64,000 nt of DNA from Chloracidobacterium sp. (lineage in GTDB: Bacteria; Acidobacteriota; Blastocatellia; Pyrinomonadales; Pyrinomonadaceae). The stretch lies in the NCBI GenBank assembly GCA_016716305.1, contig JADJWP010000002.1, positions 558,001-622,000 of the forward strand. The letters run 5' to 3'. Numbering within the stretch: the first letter of the stretch is position 1; each line of letters opens with the position of its first letter. The notes under the pieces are model-generated. The model did not search any database, was not told where the DNA came from, and was given only the letters and a program-made list of their open reading frames with translations. The translations under genes were made by a program, and so were the position numbers. Of the stretch, positions 40,445 to 48,846 are shown piece after piece.

Positions 40445-41629
40445 TCACCCCGATTCACCTTCGCTCAACCTGGTCAGGAAATCCTTTTTGAATCGCGAGA
40501 ACTCGCCGGATTTGATAGATTGCCGAACGCGACGCATCGTGTCAAGGTAGAACGCCAAATTGTGATGTGAGATCAAGGTTGCAGCCGTCATTTCGCCAGC
40601 CTGGTAAAGGTGCCGAAGGTACGCCCGCGAATATCTCCGGCAAACCGAGCAATTGCAATCGTCATCGAGCGGCGAAGTGTCCGCCGCGAACCTTGCATTA
40701 CGAATATTGAGTTTCCCGCGCGACGTAAAAACGCTGCCCGTCCGCCCGTTTCGCGTTGGCATCACGCAGTCGAACATATCGACCCCCCGAGACACCGCCT
40801 CGATCAGATCCTCCGGCGTGCCGACGCCCATCAGGTATCGAGGTGCGTCTTGCGGCATTTTCGGAGCCAGGTGCTGCAGTATGCCGTACATAACCGATTT
40901 CTCTTCGCCAACGCTCAAGCCGCCGATCGCGTACCCGTCAAAACCGATCTCAACAGTTTGTTCAAGACTCTTGTCCCGAAGGTCGAAATGGCCGGCGCCC
41001 TGAATTATTCCGAAGAGTGCCTGTTCGCCCGATAACTTTTCTGAATGCGAGTTCGGATCCAAATATCCTTTGTCGGCACCTTCGGCTTGCAGCCGGTCGA
41101 ACCTGCTTTTTGATCTCTGCGCCCATCGTATTGTTAACTCGAGACTTTTTTTTGTGGCTTCGTACCCGGCGTCACCAGGCGGACATTCGTCGAAGGCCAT
41201 TACGATCTCGGAACCGAGGGCCGCCTGGATCTCCATCGATATCTCGGGTGAAAGAAACCGTTTGCTGCCGTCGATATGAGAACGAAACTCAACGCCATCC
41301 TCTGTGAGCTTTCGAAGATCGGTCAACGAAAAGACCTGAAAACCTCCTGAATCCGTGAGAAAGGACCGCGGCCAACTGGTGAACCGGTGGAGGCCTCCAA
41401 GCTCGCGTATCAGGTCGGGTCCGGGCCGTAGAAAGAGATGGTACGTGTTCCCGAGGATTATCTGAGCATCCATCTCTTTCTCGAGCCATTCGAACCTAAC
41501 GCCTTTTATCGAGCCCTGTGTACCGACAGGCATGAAGACCGGGGTTTCGATCAACGATCGCCTGGTAGACAGTAAGCCTGATCGCGCCTCACCGTCCTTT
41601 GCTGTCACTCTCCAATCGATCGCGCCCAT
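40445..41629 (-). CDS. tgt: queuine tRNA-ribosyltransferase
   Basis: 394 residues. Exchanges guanine 34 of GUN-anticodon tRNAs for the queuosine precursor. Landmarks: FMPVGTQGSIKGV, LTDSGGFQVFSL, the nucleophile region DCVMPTRNGRTGSVFTSRG and the zinc site CNCSVCRRYSRAYLRHLY. Normal length; start MGAIDWRV. It precedes yajC-secD-secF as in many bacteria. Confidence 0.97.
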   Translation of the reverse strand: MGAIDWRVTAKDGEARSGLLSTRRSLIETPVFMPVGTQGSIKGVRFEWLEKEMDAQIILGNTYHLFLRPGPDLIRELGGLHRFTSWPRSFLTDSGGFQVFSLTDLRKLTEDGVEFRSHIDGSKRFLSPEISMEIQAALGSEIVMAFDECPPGDAGYEATKKSLELTIRWAQRSKSRFDRLQAEGADKGYLDPNSHSEKLSGEQALFGIIQGAGHFDLRDKSLEQTVEIGFDGYAIGGLSVGEEKSVMYGILQHLAPKMPQDAPRYLMGVGTPEDLIEAVSRGVDMFDCVMPTRNGRTGSVFTSRGKLNIRNARFAADTSPLDDDCNCSVCRRYSRAYLRHLYQAGEMTAATLISHHNLAFYLDTMRRVRQSIKSGEFSRFKKDFLTRLSEGESG

Positions 41630-41649
41630 TCTGAACTCGCTGCCGTCCG

Positions 41650-43110
41650 TTATTTGCCCAAGAGTGCCCGTATGTTCGGCGAACCGATACCCGCTTCGGT
41701 CGTAACGACCCCCTCGGCATTGACCAGGACCGCAGACGGTGTTCCGAACAGTCCGAAGTTGATGGCCTTGATATGACGGACATCGATAATTACCGGTGAC
41801 TGGAAGCCATAGGACCTGAATTCATCCGCGTCGCCGTCAGCAAGAATAACGATCCGTCGCCCACCGTCCAATCGTTCGGATTCCCATTTTTTTATCTCGT
41901 CGGCCATCTCAACGCAGTGCGGACATGCGAGGCTCCATGCGATGACCAATGCCGGTTCACCGATCAGATCATTTTCGGTCCATTGGCGTCCGTTGATGTC
42001 CGTTAGTTCGAACTTCGGTATACGTGAGCCGATCTTGATAGCGCGTCTTATTGCGGGATTCGCAAAGAACGTGAACGGCCGAGATAGATCGGAGGCCTTG
42101 ATGCGCTCTGCAAGCTCCCGAATGGCTCGGTCGCCAGCCGCTGGGTGGCTTGCGATCGAACCATCCGTGCCGACAACGATAGCGGTCGGCGTCCATCGCG
42201 CGTGAACTAACTCGGCAAGTTCGCGCTTTTGCTGCAACAGCAGTCGGTCGCCTTCGAATCCGGCAAATTTCGAAAGATTTTCATCTGGCTCGCCGCTGCT
42301 TATCAAAAAGATGTCCATTTTTTCAGCGAACTCCGAGCACCATTCCTGTATCTCCGGAAACAGAGCTCGACACGGTCCGCATTCCGGGCTGACGAATATC
42401 AGCATCAAAGGGCGCGCTCGCGAAAGCAGATGTTCGAAGCGGACCGCCTTACCGGACGCCGACGGTAACTCGAAGTCAGGGAAAGGAGCACCGATCGGAA
42501 GGCCGTCTGCCGGGTCCCCTGCATTCTCGCGAACGGCCGGAGATCCGCCCTCAAACGAACCGATCGATTCGAGCCGACCGGAAAACTGTGCAAACTGGTC
42601 CGAGAGTTTCTTTACGAAGAAAAGCAGGGTCACAGAAAGCATTAGGCATGTGACGATGAGAAGGGTTTGGATCGACTCTGCTGGCGACTCTGCCAACGCG
42701 AGCCCCTGACCACCGCTCCCCTGTATCGCAAGGACCAATGCGAGTGCGGCAAATCCAACGCTGCGGATGATACTGCTCCGCCCAACGGGCTCACTGTGGA
42801 TCTGACCAAAGCAATGACAATCGGGAGCCTTTCCCCTTGCAAGCATATGGATCATTCCGCCAATAAATATAAGCAGGAGGAGCAGGCCGACGATCGCGGC
42901 AAACCAGGAAGTCGCATTGAACAGGAACAGTGCGGCAATAAGAAGCTCGACGATCGGCAATGCTAACGCGGCGAACGGCACAAAGCTCGACGGAACGCCA
43001 AATTCCGTGACCGCTTTCCGCGACCCAGCCGGATCCATTAATTTCCCGATCCCCGCGAGTGCGAAGACGCCGAAAAGAAAGATCCGGATCAGAAGTAGAA
43101 CGGTTTCCAT
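41650..43110 (-). CDS. MauE/DoxX-like membrane domain fused to two thioredoxin-like domains
   Basis: 486 residues with three parts. Residues 1 to about 175: four or more membrane helices of the MauE/DoxX type, with a CHCFG motif (PDCHCFGQIHSEPVG). Residues about 205-330: a TlpA/thioredoxin-like domain with the active site CGPC (FVSPECGPCRALFPE). Residues about 350-486: a second thioredoxin-like domain with CPHC (WSLACPHCVEMADEI) and the cis-Pro segment FGLFGTPSAVLV. It probably passes electrons across the inner membrane to periplasmic thiols; methylamine dehydrogenase maturation uses a MauE-type protein. Both redox motifs are intact. The combination in one chain is unusual. Confidence 0.87.
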   Translation of the reverse strand: METVLLLIRIFLFGVFALAGIGKLMDPAGSRKAVTEFGVPSSFVPFAALALPIVELLIAALFLFNATSWFAAIVGLLLLLIFIGGMIHMLARGKAPDCHCFGQIHSEPVGRSSIIRSVGFAALALVLAIQGSGGQGLALAESPAESIQTLLIVTCLMLSVTLLFFVKKLSDQFAQFSGRLESIGSFEGGSPAVRENAGDPADGLPIGAPFPDFELPSASGKAVRFEHLLSRARPLMLIFVSPECGPCRALFPEIQEWCSEFAEKMDIFLISSGEPDENLSKFAGFEGDRLLLQQKRELAELVHARWTPTAIVVGTDGSIASHPAAGDRAIRELAERIKASDLSRPFTFFANPAIRRAIKIGSRIPKFELTDINGRQWTENDLIGEPALVIAWSLACPHCVEMADEIKKWESERLDGGRRIVILADGDADEFRSYGFQSPVIIDVRHIKAINFGLFGTPSAVLVNAEGVVTTEAGIGSPNIRALLGK

Positions 43111-43113
43111 TAG

Positions 43114-44463
43114 CTATTTTTTCTTTGTTTTATGACGCTCCTTAATTCTTATCGGCGTGGCGAAAAACTCAAAAGCACCTCGTAACTGATTCTCGATGTA
43201 CCTCAGATACGAGAAGTGCAAACCCGCCTTATTGCCTCCTGAGGTAAAGAGCACGAAAAGCGGAGGACGGAGGCCGCCCTGCGTAATGTATTGCACCTTT
43301 AAACGCGAGACACCGCCCTTAACCGGTGCAGGTGCGGTTCCGCCGCGGGGTTGGGCGATACTGTCTTCGAAAAACTTGTTCAGCTGCGACGTCGGAATCC
43401 TCAGGTTCCGTGCTTCATTCGCTTTGACCACAAGCGGCAAGACTCTGGTGACCCGTTGTCCGGAAAGCGCCGAGATAGCGACCATCGGAGCCCAGTCGAG
43501 AAACTTCATCTGACGCCGCAGGCTGCGCTCAAATTCGTAGATCGTATTCGTCTCTTTTTCCTCGACCGCGTCCCATTTATTAACGGCGATAATGACCGAA
43601 CACCCTGAATCGACCGCATAGCCGGCGATGTTCGCGTCTAGGTGCGTCACACCTTCGACAGCGTCGATAACCAAAACCGCAACATCGGCCCGCTCAAGTG
43701 CCTTTTTTGCCATTATCACCGAGAGCTTCTCGGCCATTTCAGTCGTCTTCCCTTTTCGCCGAATTCCGGCCGTGTCGATAAGCAGAAATTTCTGCCCGTC
43801 GAGGGCAAAATGGGTGTCGATGGCATCGCGGGTCGTTCCGGCGATCGGCGACACGATTGTACGCTCTTCGCCAAGTATCTTGTTCAGAAGCGACGATTTG
43901 CCAACATTCGGCCGGCCGATAATGGCGAGTTTGATCTCGTCGGACACCTCTGTTTCAGCTTCATCCTCAAATTCAAGGACATCGAACAGGTCGTCAAGCA
44001 GATCACCGATCGAGGTGCCGTGCTCGGCTGAAAGCGGAGTCACGTCAAAGCCAAAGCCGTAGAACTCGGCGGCTTCTTCTTCGACCTTTCGCGATTCGCA
44101 TTTGTTCGCCGCGATAAAGACGGGCTTTCCGATATTTCGAAGAAATACCGAGATCTCTTCATCAAGCGGCGTTATGCCTGCACGTGCATCGACCACCCAA
44201 ACTATTGCCTGGGCCTTATCGATAGCGAAGCCTGCCTGTTTGAAGATATTTGCAGGAATCACCGCATCATCGTCGGGGACGATCCCTCCAGTGTCGACGA
44301 GTTCGAACGTTTTCGATTTCCATTCGACATCCCCGTATATCCGATCGCGTGTGATGCCCGGTTCGTCGCCGACGATCGATTTTCGCGAACCGGTCAACCG
44401 ATTGAAAAGAGTCGATTTTCCGACGTTCGGCCTCCCGATTATTGCTACCAAGGGCGGATTCAT
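43114..44463 (-). CDS. der: ribosome-assembly GTPase Der (EngA)
   Basis: 449 residues from MNPPLVAIIGRPNVGKST; the frame extends upstream without family sequence. Two tandem G domains: the first with GRPNVGKSTLFNRL, DTGGI and NKCE; the second with GRPNVGKSSLLNKI, DTAGIRRKGK and NKWD. A C-terminal KH-like domain follows (YITQGGLRPPLFVLF). Needed for 50S subunit maturation. It ends 4 bases before the MauE-thioredoxin gene, so the two are co-transcribed. Confidence 0.97.
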   Translation of the reverse strand: MNPPLVAIIGRPNVGKSTLFNRLTGSRKSIVGDEPGITRDRIYGDVEWKSKTFELVDTGGIVPDDDAVIPANIFKQAGFAIDKAQAIVWVVDARAGITPLDEEISVFLRNIGKPVFIAANKCESRKVEEEAAEFYGFGFDVTPLSAEHGTSIGDLLDDLFDVLEFEDEAETEVSDEIKLAIIGRPNVGKSSLLNKILGEERTIVSPIAGTTRDAIDTHFALDGQKFLLIDTAGIRRKGKTTEMAEKLSVIMAKKALERADVAVLVIDAVEGVTHLDANIAGYAVDSGCSVIIAVNKWDAVEEKETNTIYEFERSLRRQMKFLDWAPMVAISALSGQRVTRVLPLVVKANEARNLRIPTSQLNKFFEDSIAQPRGGTAPAPVKGGVSRLKVQYITQGGLRPPLFVLFTSGGNKAGLHFSYLRYIENQLRGAFEFFATPIRIKERHKTKKK

Positions 44464-44540
44464 TACCTTCAGGATAGTAGAGAAACGCGTGACTTGCACG
44501 TTAACAGTCACTTTAATCCAATGACCGAAACACGCCGACA

Positions 44541-44581
44541 AAAAAAAATGACCCCGCCCGAGACTTTGCCCGAACGGGGTC
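44541..44581 (-). terminator. intrinsic terminator after the Gln-rich gene
   Basis: On the minus strand GACCCCG (44581-44575) pairs with CGGGGTC (44556-44550), followed by A and eight T. It stands between the Gln-rich repeat gene and der. Confidence 0.8.
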
Positions 44582-44601
44582 GATAGATGGATCAGGCAGC
44601 T

Positions 44602-45912
44602 TTAGAACCGGACGATCTCAACGATCGCACCGATTATCGCTCCGAGGATGTTGTAACGACCGTTATCGTAGTAACCGTATTGATTCTGGCTGTAATAGCC
44701 ATCTTCATAACCTCGTTGAAAGCCTTGTCTGAAGTAATAATTATACTCGTCAAGGCCGATGTAATAGCTGTCGTACCCGAAAGAGGCATCCTGATAACCG
44801 TAAGAATTCTGCGGGCTGAACTGCCATCCGTCCTCGCGATCAGAGCGTCCGGCATAATAACCCTCTTCGTAACCACGATTGACCGCATCCTCGATCATCT
44901 GCGCGCCGTATTGACTGGTGTAGTAGTAACTGCCGCCACGCGTGTATCGGTAATCGTAGATAAGGTTGTCGTAATAGCGTGCCTGCTGTAGCCTCAACTG
45001 ATCACGTCTGATCTGTTCCCAATATCGCTGCTGGTAGCGTAGGTATGCCAGCCGCCTCTGTTGCTGCAGTTGACGCTGTCGCCGATCCTGGATCGACTGC
45101 CAGTTTTGCCACCGGTTGTTGTATTGATTCCAACGCTGCTGCTGAAGCTGACGCTGCTGATCGCGGTCGTACTGCTGATACCGACCGTTGGAATTACGGT
45201 TCCGGGCGTCATTGTTCCAGGTCGGGCGCTGTTGTGCCGGCCGCCGCTGAGCCTCCTCGGCCCGTTGCTGCTGTGCCTTGGTCTGTTCACCTTGCTGCTG
45301 GCGAAATACGCGTTGCTGCTCCTGCCCCAGCTTCTCCTGGTTTCTCTGCTGCTGACGCCAAACTTGCTGCTGCTGTTCCTGACGTGGCCGCTGCTCAACC
45401 TGTTGCTGACGTTGACGCTGTTCCTGCTGAGCTTTTTGCTGGGTGTTCTGCTGTTGCCGCCATACAGGTTGCTGTTCCTGCCGCGAGCGCTGTTCGACCT
45501 GTTGCTGCTGCTGACGTTGGCGCTGTTCCTGCTGAGCTTTTTGCTGGGTGTTCTGCTGTTGCCGCCATACAGGTTGCTGTTCCTGCCGCGAGCGCTGTTC
45601 GACCTGTTGCTGGCGTTGGCGCTGCTCTTGTTGAGCCTTTTGCTGCGTACTCTGCTGCTGCCTCCACACCTGCTGCTGTTCCTGACGCGACCGCTGTTCG
45701 ACCTGTTTTTGCTGTGTGTTCGTTTCAGAACGGTTTCGCTCGACTCGAGCCGGGCGTTCCTTTACCTTTTCCTCGCTGCGCACCTGTTCTTCCTTGGTCG
45801 CGGTTCCCTGTATGTTTCGACGCTGGGCATCTACGTCTGAGGCCGCAAACGCAAGAAACACAACGCTAGCGAGCACCGCGAGACCAATTGGACTTATTAA
45901 ATTCTTTCTCAT
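44602..45912 (-). CDS. secreted Gln/Arg-rich repeat protein
   Basis: 436 residues from MRKNLISPIGLAVLAS, which gives a clean signal peptide ending near DVDAQ. Residues about 40-230 are Gln/Arg/Glu-rich, with three to four copies of a 33-35-residue repeat (TQQKAQQEQRQRQQQVEQ, then RSRQEQQPVWRQQQN). The predicted structure is a long charged helix or coiled coil. The C-terminal third is Tyr/Gly-rich with the recurring pattern YEEGYYAGRSDREDGW / YEDGYYSQ. No named function; it could be an envelope-spanning or matrix protein. It has its own terminator. Confidence 0.8.
   Translation of the reverse strand: MRKNLISPIGLAVLASVVFLAFAASDVDAQRRNIQGTATKEEQVRSEEKVKERPARVERNRSETNTQQKQVEQRSRQEQQQVWRQQQSTQQKAQQEQRQRQQQVEQRSRQEQQPVWRQQQNTQQKAQQEQRQRQQQQQVEQRSRQEQQPVWRQQQNTQQKAQQEQRQRQQQVEQRPRQEQQQQVWRQQQRNQEKLGQEQQRVFRQQQGEQTKAQQQRAEEAQRRPAQQRPTWNNDARNRNSNGRYQQYDRDQQRQLQQQRWNQYNNRWQNWQSIQDRRQRQLQQQRRLAYLRYQQRYWEQIRRDQLRLQQARYYDNLIYDYRYTRGGSYYYTSQYGAQMIEDAVNRGYEEGYYAGRSDREDGWQFSPQNSYGYQDASFGYDSYYIGLDEYNYYFRQGFQRGYEDGYYSQNQYGYYDNGRYNILGAIIGAIVEIVRF
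45390..45700 (-). repeat. 99-105-bp coding repeat in the Gln-rich gene
   Basis: The block beginning TTGCTGGGTGTTCTGCTGTT recurs at 45436 and 45541 (105 apart) almost unchanged, and in diverged form at 45640 (99 apart). A further degenerate copy lies at about 45330-45430. Unit length is a multiple of three, so copy number can change without breaking the frame. Confidence 0.8.
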
Positions 45913-46111
45913 TTTTTTCCCCAACTTCCGATCGATATGCCGAGGCTTTCGACACTCCAAGGATGCTACGCCGCAAATCGCGTACCAATCGGAAAAGACC
46001 ATGTTTTACTCTATGTTTGGGGCTTGAAAGCGGATATCGACACCAAATCGTGATATTCGCCACGATTTCGTCGATTATTTATATTGTAGGGTCAACTCTT
46101 AGGTCGCAGAA

Positions 46112-46825
46112 CTACAACCTGGAAAACTCGTAGGCGATATGGATCAGCAGACTGCCGTTCTGGATCTCATTCCTGACGCCAACAGCTTTCATCTTGAGGT
46201 TGCCGGAGTTTTGTATCGGGACGATGAACGACACCTTGTCCATCCGGATCACCTCGATCGGGTTGATCTTGCGATCAATGGCGTTTTGTACCATACGGGC
46301 GATCAAACCGCTTCCGACGCCACCGGTGCCGCTGAGGATCACATTCAAGACCTTTGCGTCTGCGACCAACCGCTGCGATTCCTGATCGAAACGCAGTTCG
46401 ATATTCGTTTCAGCCCAGCCCGAGAAATCGACGCAGCCGACAAACGGTGGATTGTACGAACCCCTGAAAGCGAGCGGGGCGTATATCTTACCTTCGCGAA
46501 ACCTAACTGCAGTTCGTATCCCGTTGAGTTCGCGGCTTAGCCTTATCGACTCTTTGCAGGCCGACGCAGATTCTTGCGGAAAGAACGAACTTGGATATGT
46601 GATCGAAATTGATGTCCTCTGATCGTCGGGGATGAACTCGTCGACCCTTCGCTTCGAACCCGCGATCGAAAATTCCGGCGGTTCGCCGTTCTGGAACAAC
46701 GCATCGACAACGGTGTCGAAAAATTGTTCGCTCAGACCGATCGAAATTTCGGTGCGTTGAGCGTTAGCGGCTGAAACAAACAACAGGGCGAGGATCAAAA
46801 GGGATGGAACAAGTCGTACTTTCAT
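46112..46825 (-). CDS. secreted hypothetical protein
   Basis: 237 residues from the Met at 46825 (MKVRLVPSLLILALLF), with signal cleavage after ANAQ. The mature part is beta-rich (TEISIGLSEQFFDTVVDALF, VGCVDFSGWAETNIELRFD, KVSFIVPIQNSGNLKMKAVG). It contains a central Gly-rich turn and two Cys that may pair. This resembles periplasmic lipid- or ligand-binding folds, but no family is recognised. It is alone on its strand segment between kdsD and the Gln-rich gene. Confidence 0.72.
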   Translation of the reverse strand: MKVRLVPSLLILALLFVSAANAQRTEISIGLSEQFFDTVVDALFQNGEPPEFSIAGSKRRVDEFIPDDQRTSISITYPSSFFPQESASACKESIRLSRELNGIRTAVRFREGKIYAPLAFRGSYNPPFVGCVDFSGWAETNIELRFDQESQRLVADAKVLNVILSGTGGVGSGLIARMVQNAIDRKINPIEVIRMDKVSFIVPIQNSGNLKMKAVGVRNEIQNGSLLIHIAYEFSRL

Positions 46826-46888
46826 ATTTTGTTCGATCAATTAATTTGGATGTTCGTTTCAGAAGATTCGTTGGTTGTCGGTAGAGCT

Positions 46889-47878
46889 TCAGATCCCAGC
46901 CCGGACAAGATCATGAAGCCTTAGCATACCGATGCACTCCCCGCTACCGTCGACCACCGGCAGCACCGAGATCTGCGACGGCCGATCTTCCATTAGCCTG
47001 AGAGCGTCAAAGGCTAGAGCATCGGGACTTGTGCAAATCGGTGAACTGGTCATCATCTGTTCGGCTGAAAGCGACGAGAGCATTTCCGTTTTGGTTTTCT
47101 CGATCGTACGGCGAAGGTCGCCATCGGTCACGATACCGAGAAGCTGGCCGTCCTTGCTAACTACATTTACCGCACCGAGCGAGGCATCGGAAATGGCCTT
47201 AACGACTGCAAGCCAACCAGTCTCGAGTAGTATGTTTGGGCTTGGATGCATGAGATCGGCAACCTTTAAGGTTAACCGCTTGCCGAGCCGGCCCGCCGGG
47301 TGATTTGCCGCAAAATCCTCAGCCGTCTGGCCTTTTGCTTCCATTACGGTCATTGCAAGAGCGTCGCCGATAGCAAGTGCGACCGTGGTCGATGTCGTCG
47401 GGGCGAGATTCAGCGGACAGGCCTCACGATCCACCGAAGCGTCGAGCACGACGTCAGAGCATTTTGCGAGCGACGAATCCAAACTGCCAACGATCGAGAT
47501 GATCGCGACACCGCGAAGCTTCAGCGACGGCACGATCGCGAGAAGTTCATCGGTCTCGCCCGAATTGCTAAGCGCTATCACGACATCGTCTTCCCGGATC
47601 ATTCCCAGGCTGCCGTGCAATGCGTCGGAGGGATGAATAAAGACCGCGACCGTGCCGGTCGAAGTCATCGTTTGAGCGATCTTTTGTCCAATGACGCCCG
47701 ATTTGCCAACACCGAGGATGACGATCTTACCTCGGCAATTCACGATCAGATCAACGACCCGCTCGACCGAATCGCTGTTGATCTGTTCCGCCGCGCGTTC
47801 GATCGCCGAGGCCTCGAGCCGCAAATACTCGACGACCCGCAATGAAGATCTCTTTGCCATTTCGTATTTTGGATCCAT
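46889..47878 (-). CDS. kdsD: arabinose-5-phosphate isomerase (KdsD/KpsF)
   Basis: 329 residues. Converts ribulose 5-phosphate to arabinose 5-phosphate, the first step to Kdo of lipopolysaccharide. The SIS domain has ILGVGKSGVIGQKIAQT, FIHPSDALHGSLGMI, LSNSGETDELL and LAPTTSTTVALAIGDALAM. Two CBS domains complete it (VKAISDASLGAVNVVSKDG, ITDGDLRRTIE-like and QISVLPVVDGSGECIGML). It supports a diderm organism with Kdo. Confidence 0.94.
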   Translation of the reverse strand: MDPKYEMAKRSSLRVVEYLRLEASAIERAAEQINSDSVERVVDLIVNCRGKIVILGVGKSGVIGQKIAQTMTSTGTVAVFIHPSDALHGSLGMIREDDVVIALSNSGETDELLAIVPSLKLRGVAIISIVGSLDSSLAKCSDVVLDASVDREACPLNLAPTTSTTVALAIGDALAMTVMEAKGQTAEDFAANHPAGRLGKRLTLKVADLMHPSPNILLETGWLAVVKAISDASLGAVNVVSKDGQLLGIVTDGDLRRTIEKTKTEMLSSLSAEQMMTSSPICTSPDALAFDALRLMEDRPSQISVLPVVDGSGECIGMLRLHDLVRAGI

Positions 47879-48123
47879 TTCGCGACAAGGTTGAGTTCAG
47901 TGAACCGGCGATCGGCTCATTGAACAACTTTCGGTGAATACGTACACGGATAACCCGTCCGTTTTCGAGATACTAACATAGATACATTATCTCAGGCTTT
48001 TTTTGGTCGACGCTATTCGCGCTGCAAATCCAGCTGGCAAGACGCCGGTTAGATCGCGGGCTTGGTTTTGTTTGCGGTGGATCGGATAGGCGTTCGGGGG
48101 ATTTGTCTCGTTCAAGAAATTGG

Positions 48124-48153
48124 TTGACACACTCCGATATTCAAAAATACAAT
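48124..48153 (+). promoter_or_regulatory. promoter candidate for the HEAAH protein gene
   Basis: TTGACA (48124-48129), an 18-base spacer and TACAAT (48148-48153), 54 bases before the start at 48207. This is close to the main sigma-factor consensus. The rest of the 47879-48206 gap shows no gene. Confidence 0.55.
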
Positions 48154-48206
48154 CCAGCGCATTCCGATCGTCAAAGATTTCTGAATTGTCCGGAGGATTA
48201 TTGCAG

Positions 48207-48731
48207 ATGAGTACCTTCACTTTGTACCTGAAACGCAAGAGTGGTTCAAAAGAGGCCGCCGAAAAGGCCATAACGTTACTGAAGACCTATCTGCCGAAGG
48301 TTGTCGAAAAGAACCCGGCGTTTACGGGCTCTGATGCCGTTCTGGTCGACGAGAATACTACGCCAACGCTGGCCGAAACAGACGTCATCGTCTATATGGT
48401 GAAGAGCGTAGGAAAGAGTATTATCGCGGCAAAAGGCGGTGACGTCAGCATTGCGCATTCGAACGGAAACCTTCTCGGTCTAACTGACCTTAACCTGAAG
48501 ATCTGTGAGGTATATTTCGATCGAATGTATGACGGAAGTCCAAAGGAATTGTCAGGAGCGTGTTATCACGAGGCGGCCCATATCAAATCGAATATGGATA
48601 ACTCGATGCATAAAGGACAGGACGGTTTTCTGAAGGACGCACCTGATTACAACGGCAGCCCGACCGATAAGAATGCCGAATTCCTGGCAAAGCACCTCGG
48701 CAAAAAGGTATCGATGAATGCAGGTTATTGA
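48207..48731 (+). CDS. small HEAAH-motif protein, possible metallopeptidase
   Basis: 174 residues from MSTFTLYLKRK, chosen because GGAGG precedes it. There is no signal peptide. The N-terminal part begins TLYLKRKSGSKEAAEKAI, and the middle is strand-rich (DVIVYMVKSVGKSI). Near residue 125, SGACYHEAAHIKSNM has HExxH, followed by GQDGFLKDAPDYNG and a helix (DKNAEFLAKHLGKKV). It resembles a compact zinc peptidase or a metal-binding effector. No partner gene is adjacent. Confidence 0.75.
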   Translation: MSTFTLYLKRKSGSKEAAEKAITLLKTYLPKVVEKNPAFTGSDAVLVDENTTPTLAETDVIVYMVKSVGKSIIAAKGGDVSIAHSNGNLLGLTDLNLKICEVYFDRMYDGSPKELSGACYHEAAHIKSNMDNSMHKGQDGFLKDAPDYNGSPTDKNAEFLAKHLGKKVSMNAGY

Positions 48732-48846
48732 GCGTCAAGGATCTAATGTGCTTGTTCGGTTTGAAGGCGATCGCTTAAAGACGTCCGCGGTTCGGAACCT
48801 TTCACCGAACCACGGAAGTCTTACCGTCTGATATTTGGGTGGCTTT

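Noticed and set aside
45045..45869. Two long plus-strand frames opposite the Gln-rich gene
   Set aside because: Low-complexity Ala/Val or Leu runs arise from reverse reading of Gln codons. The minus strand has the signal peptide and terminator.
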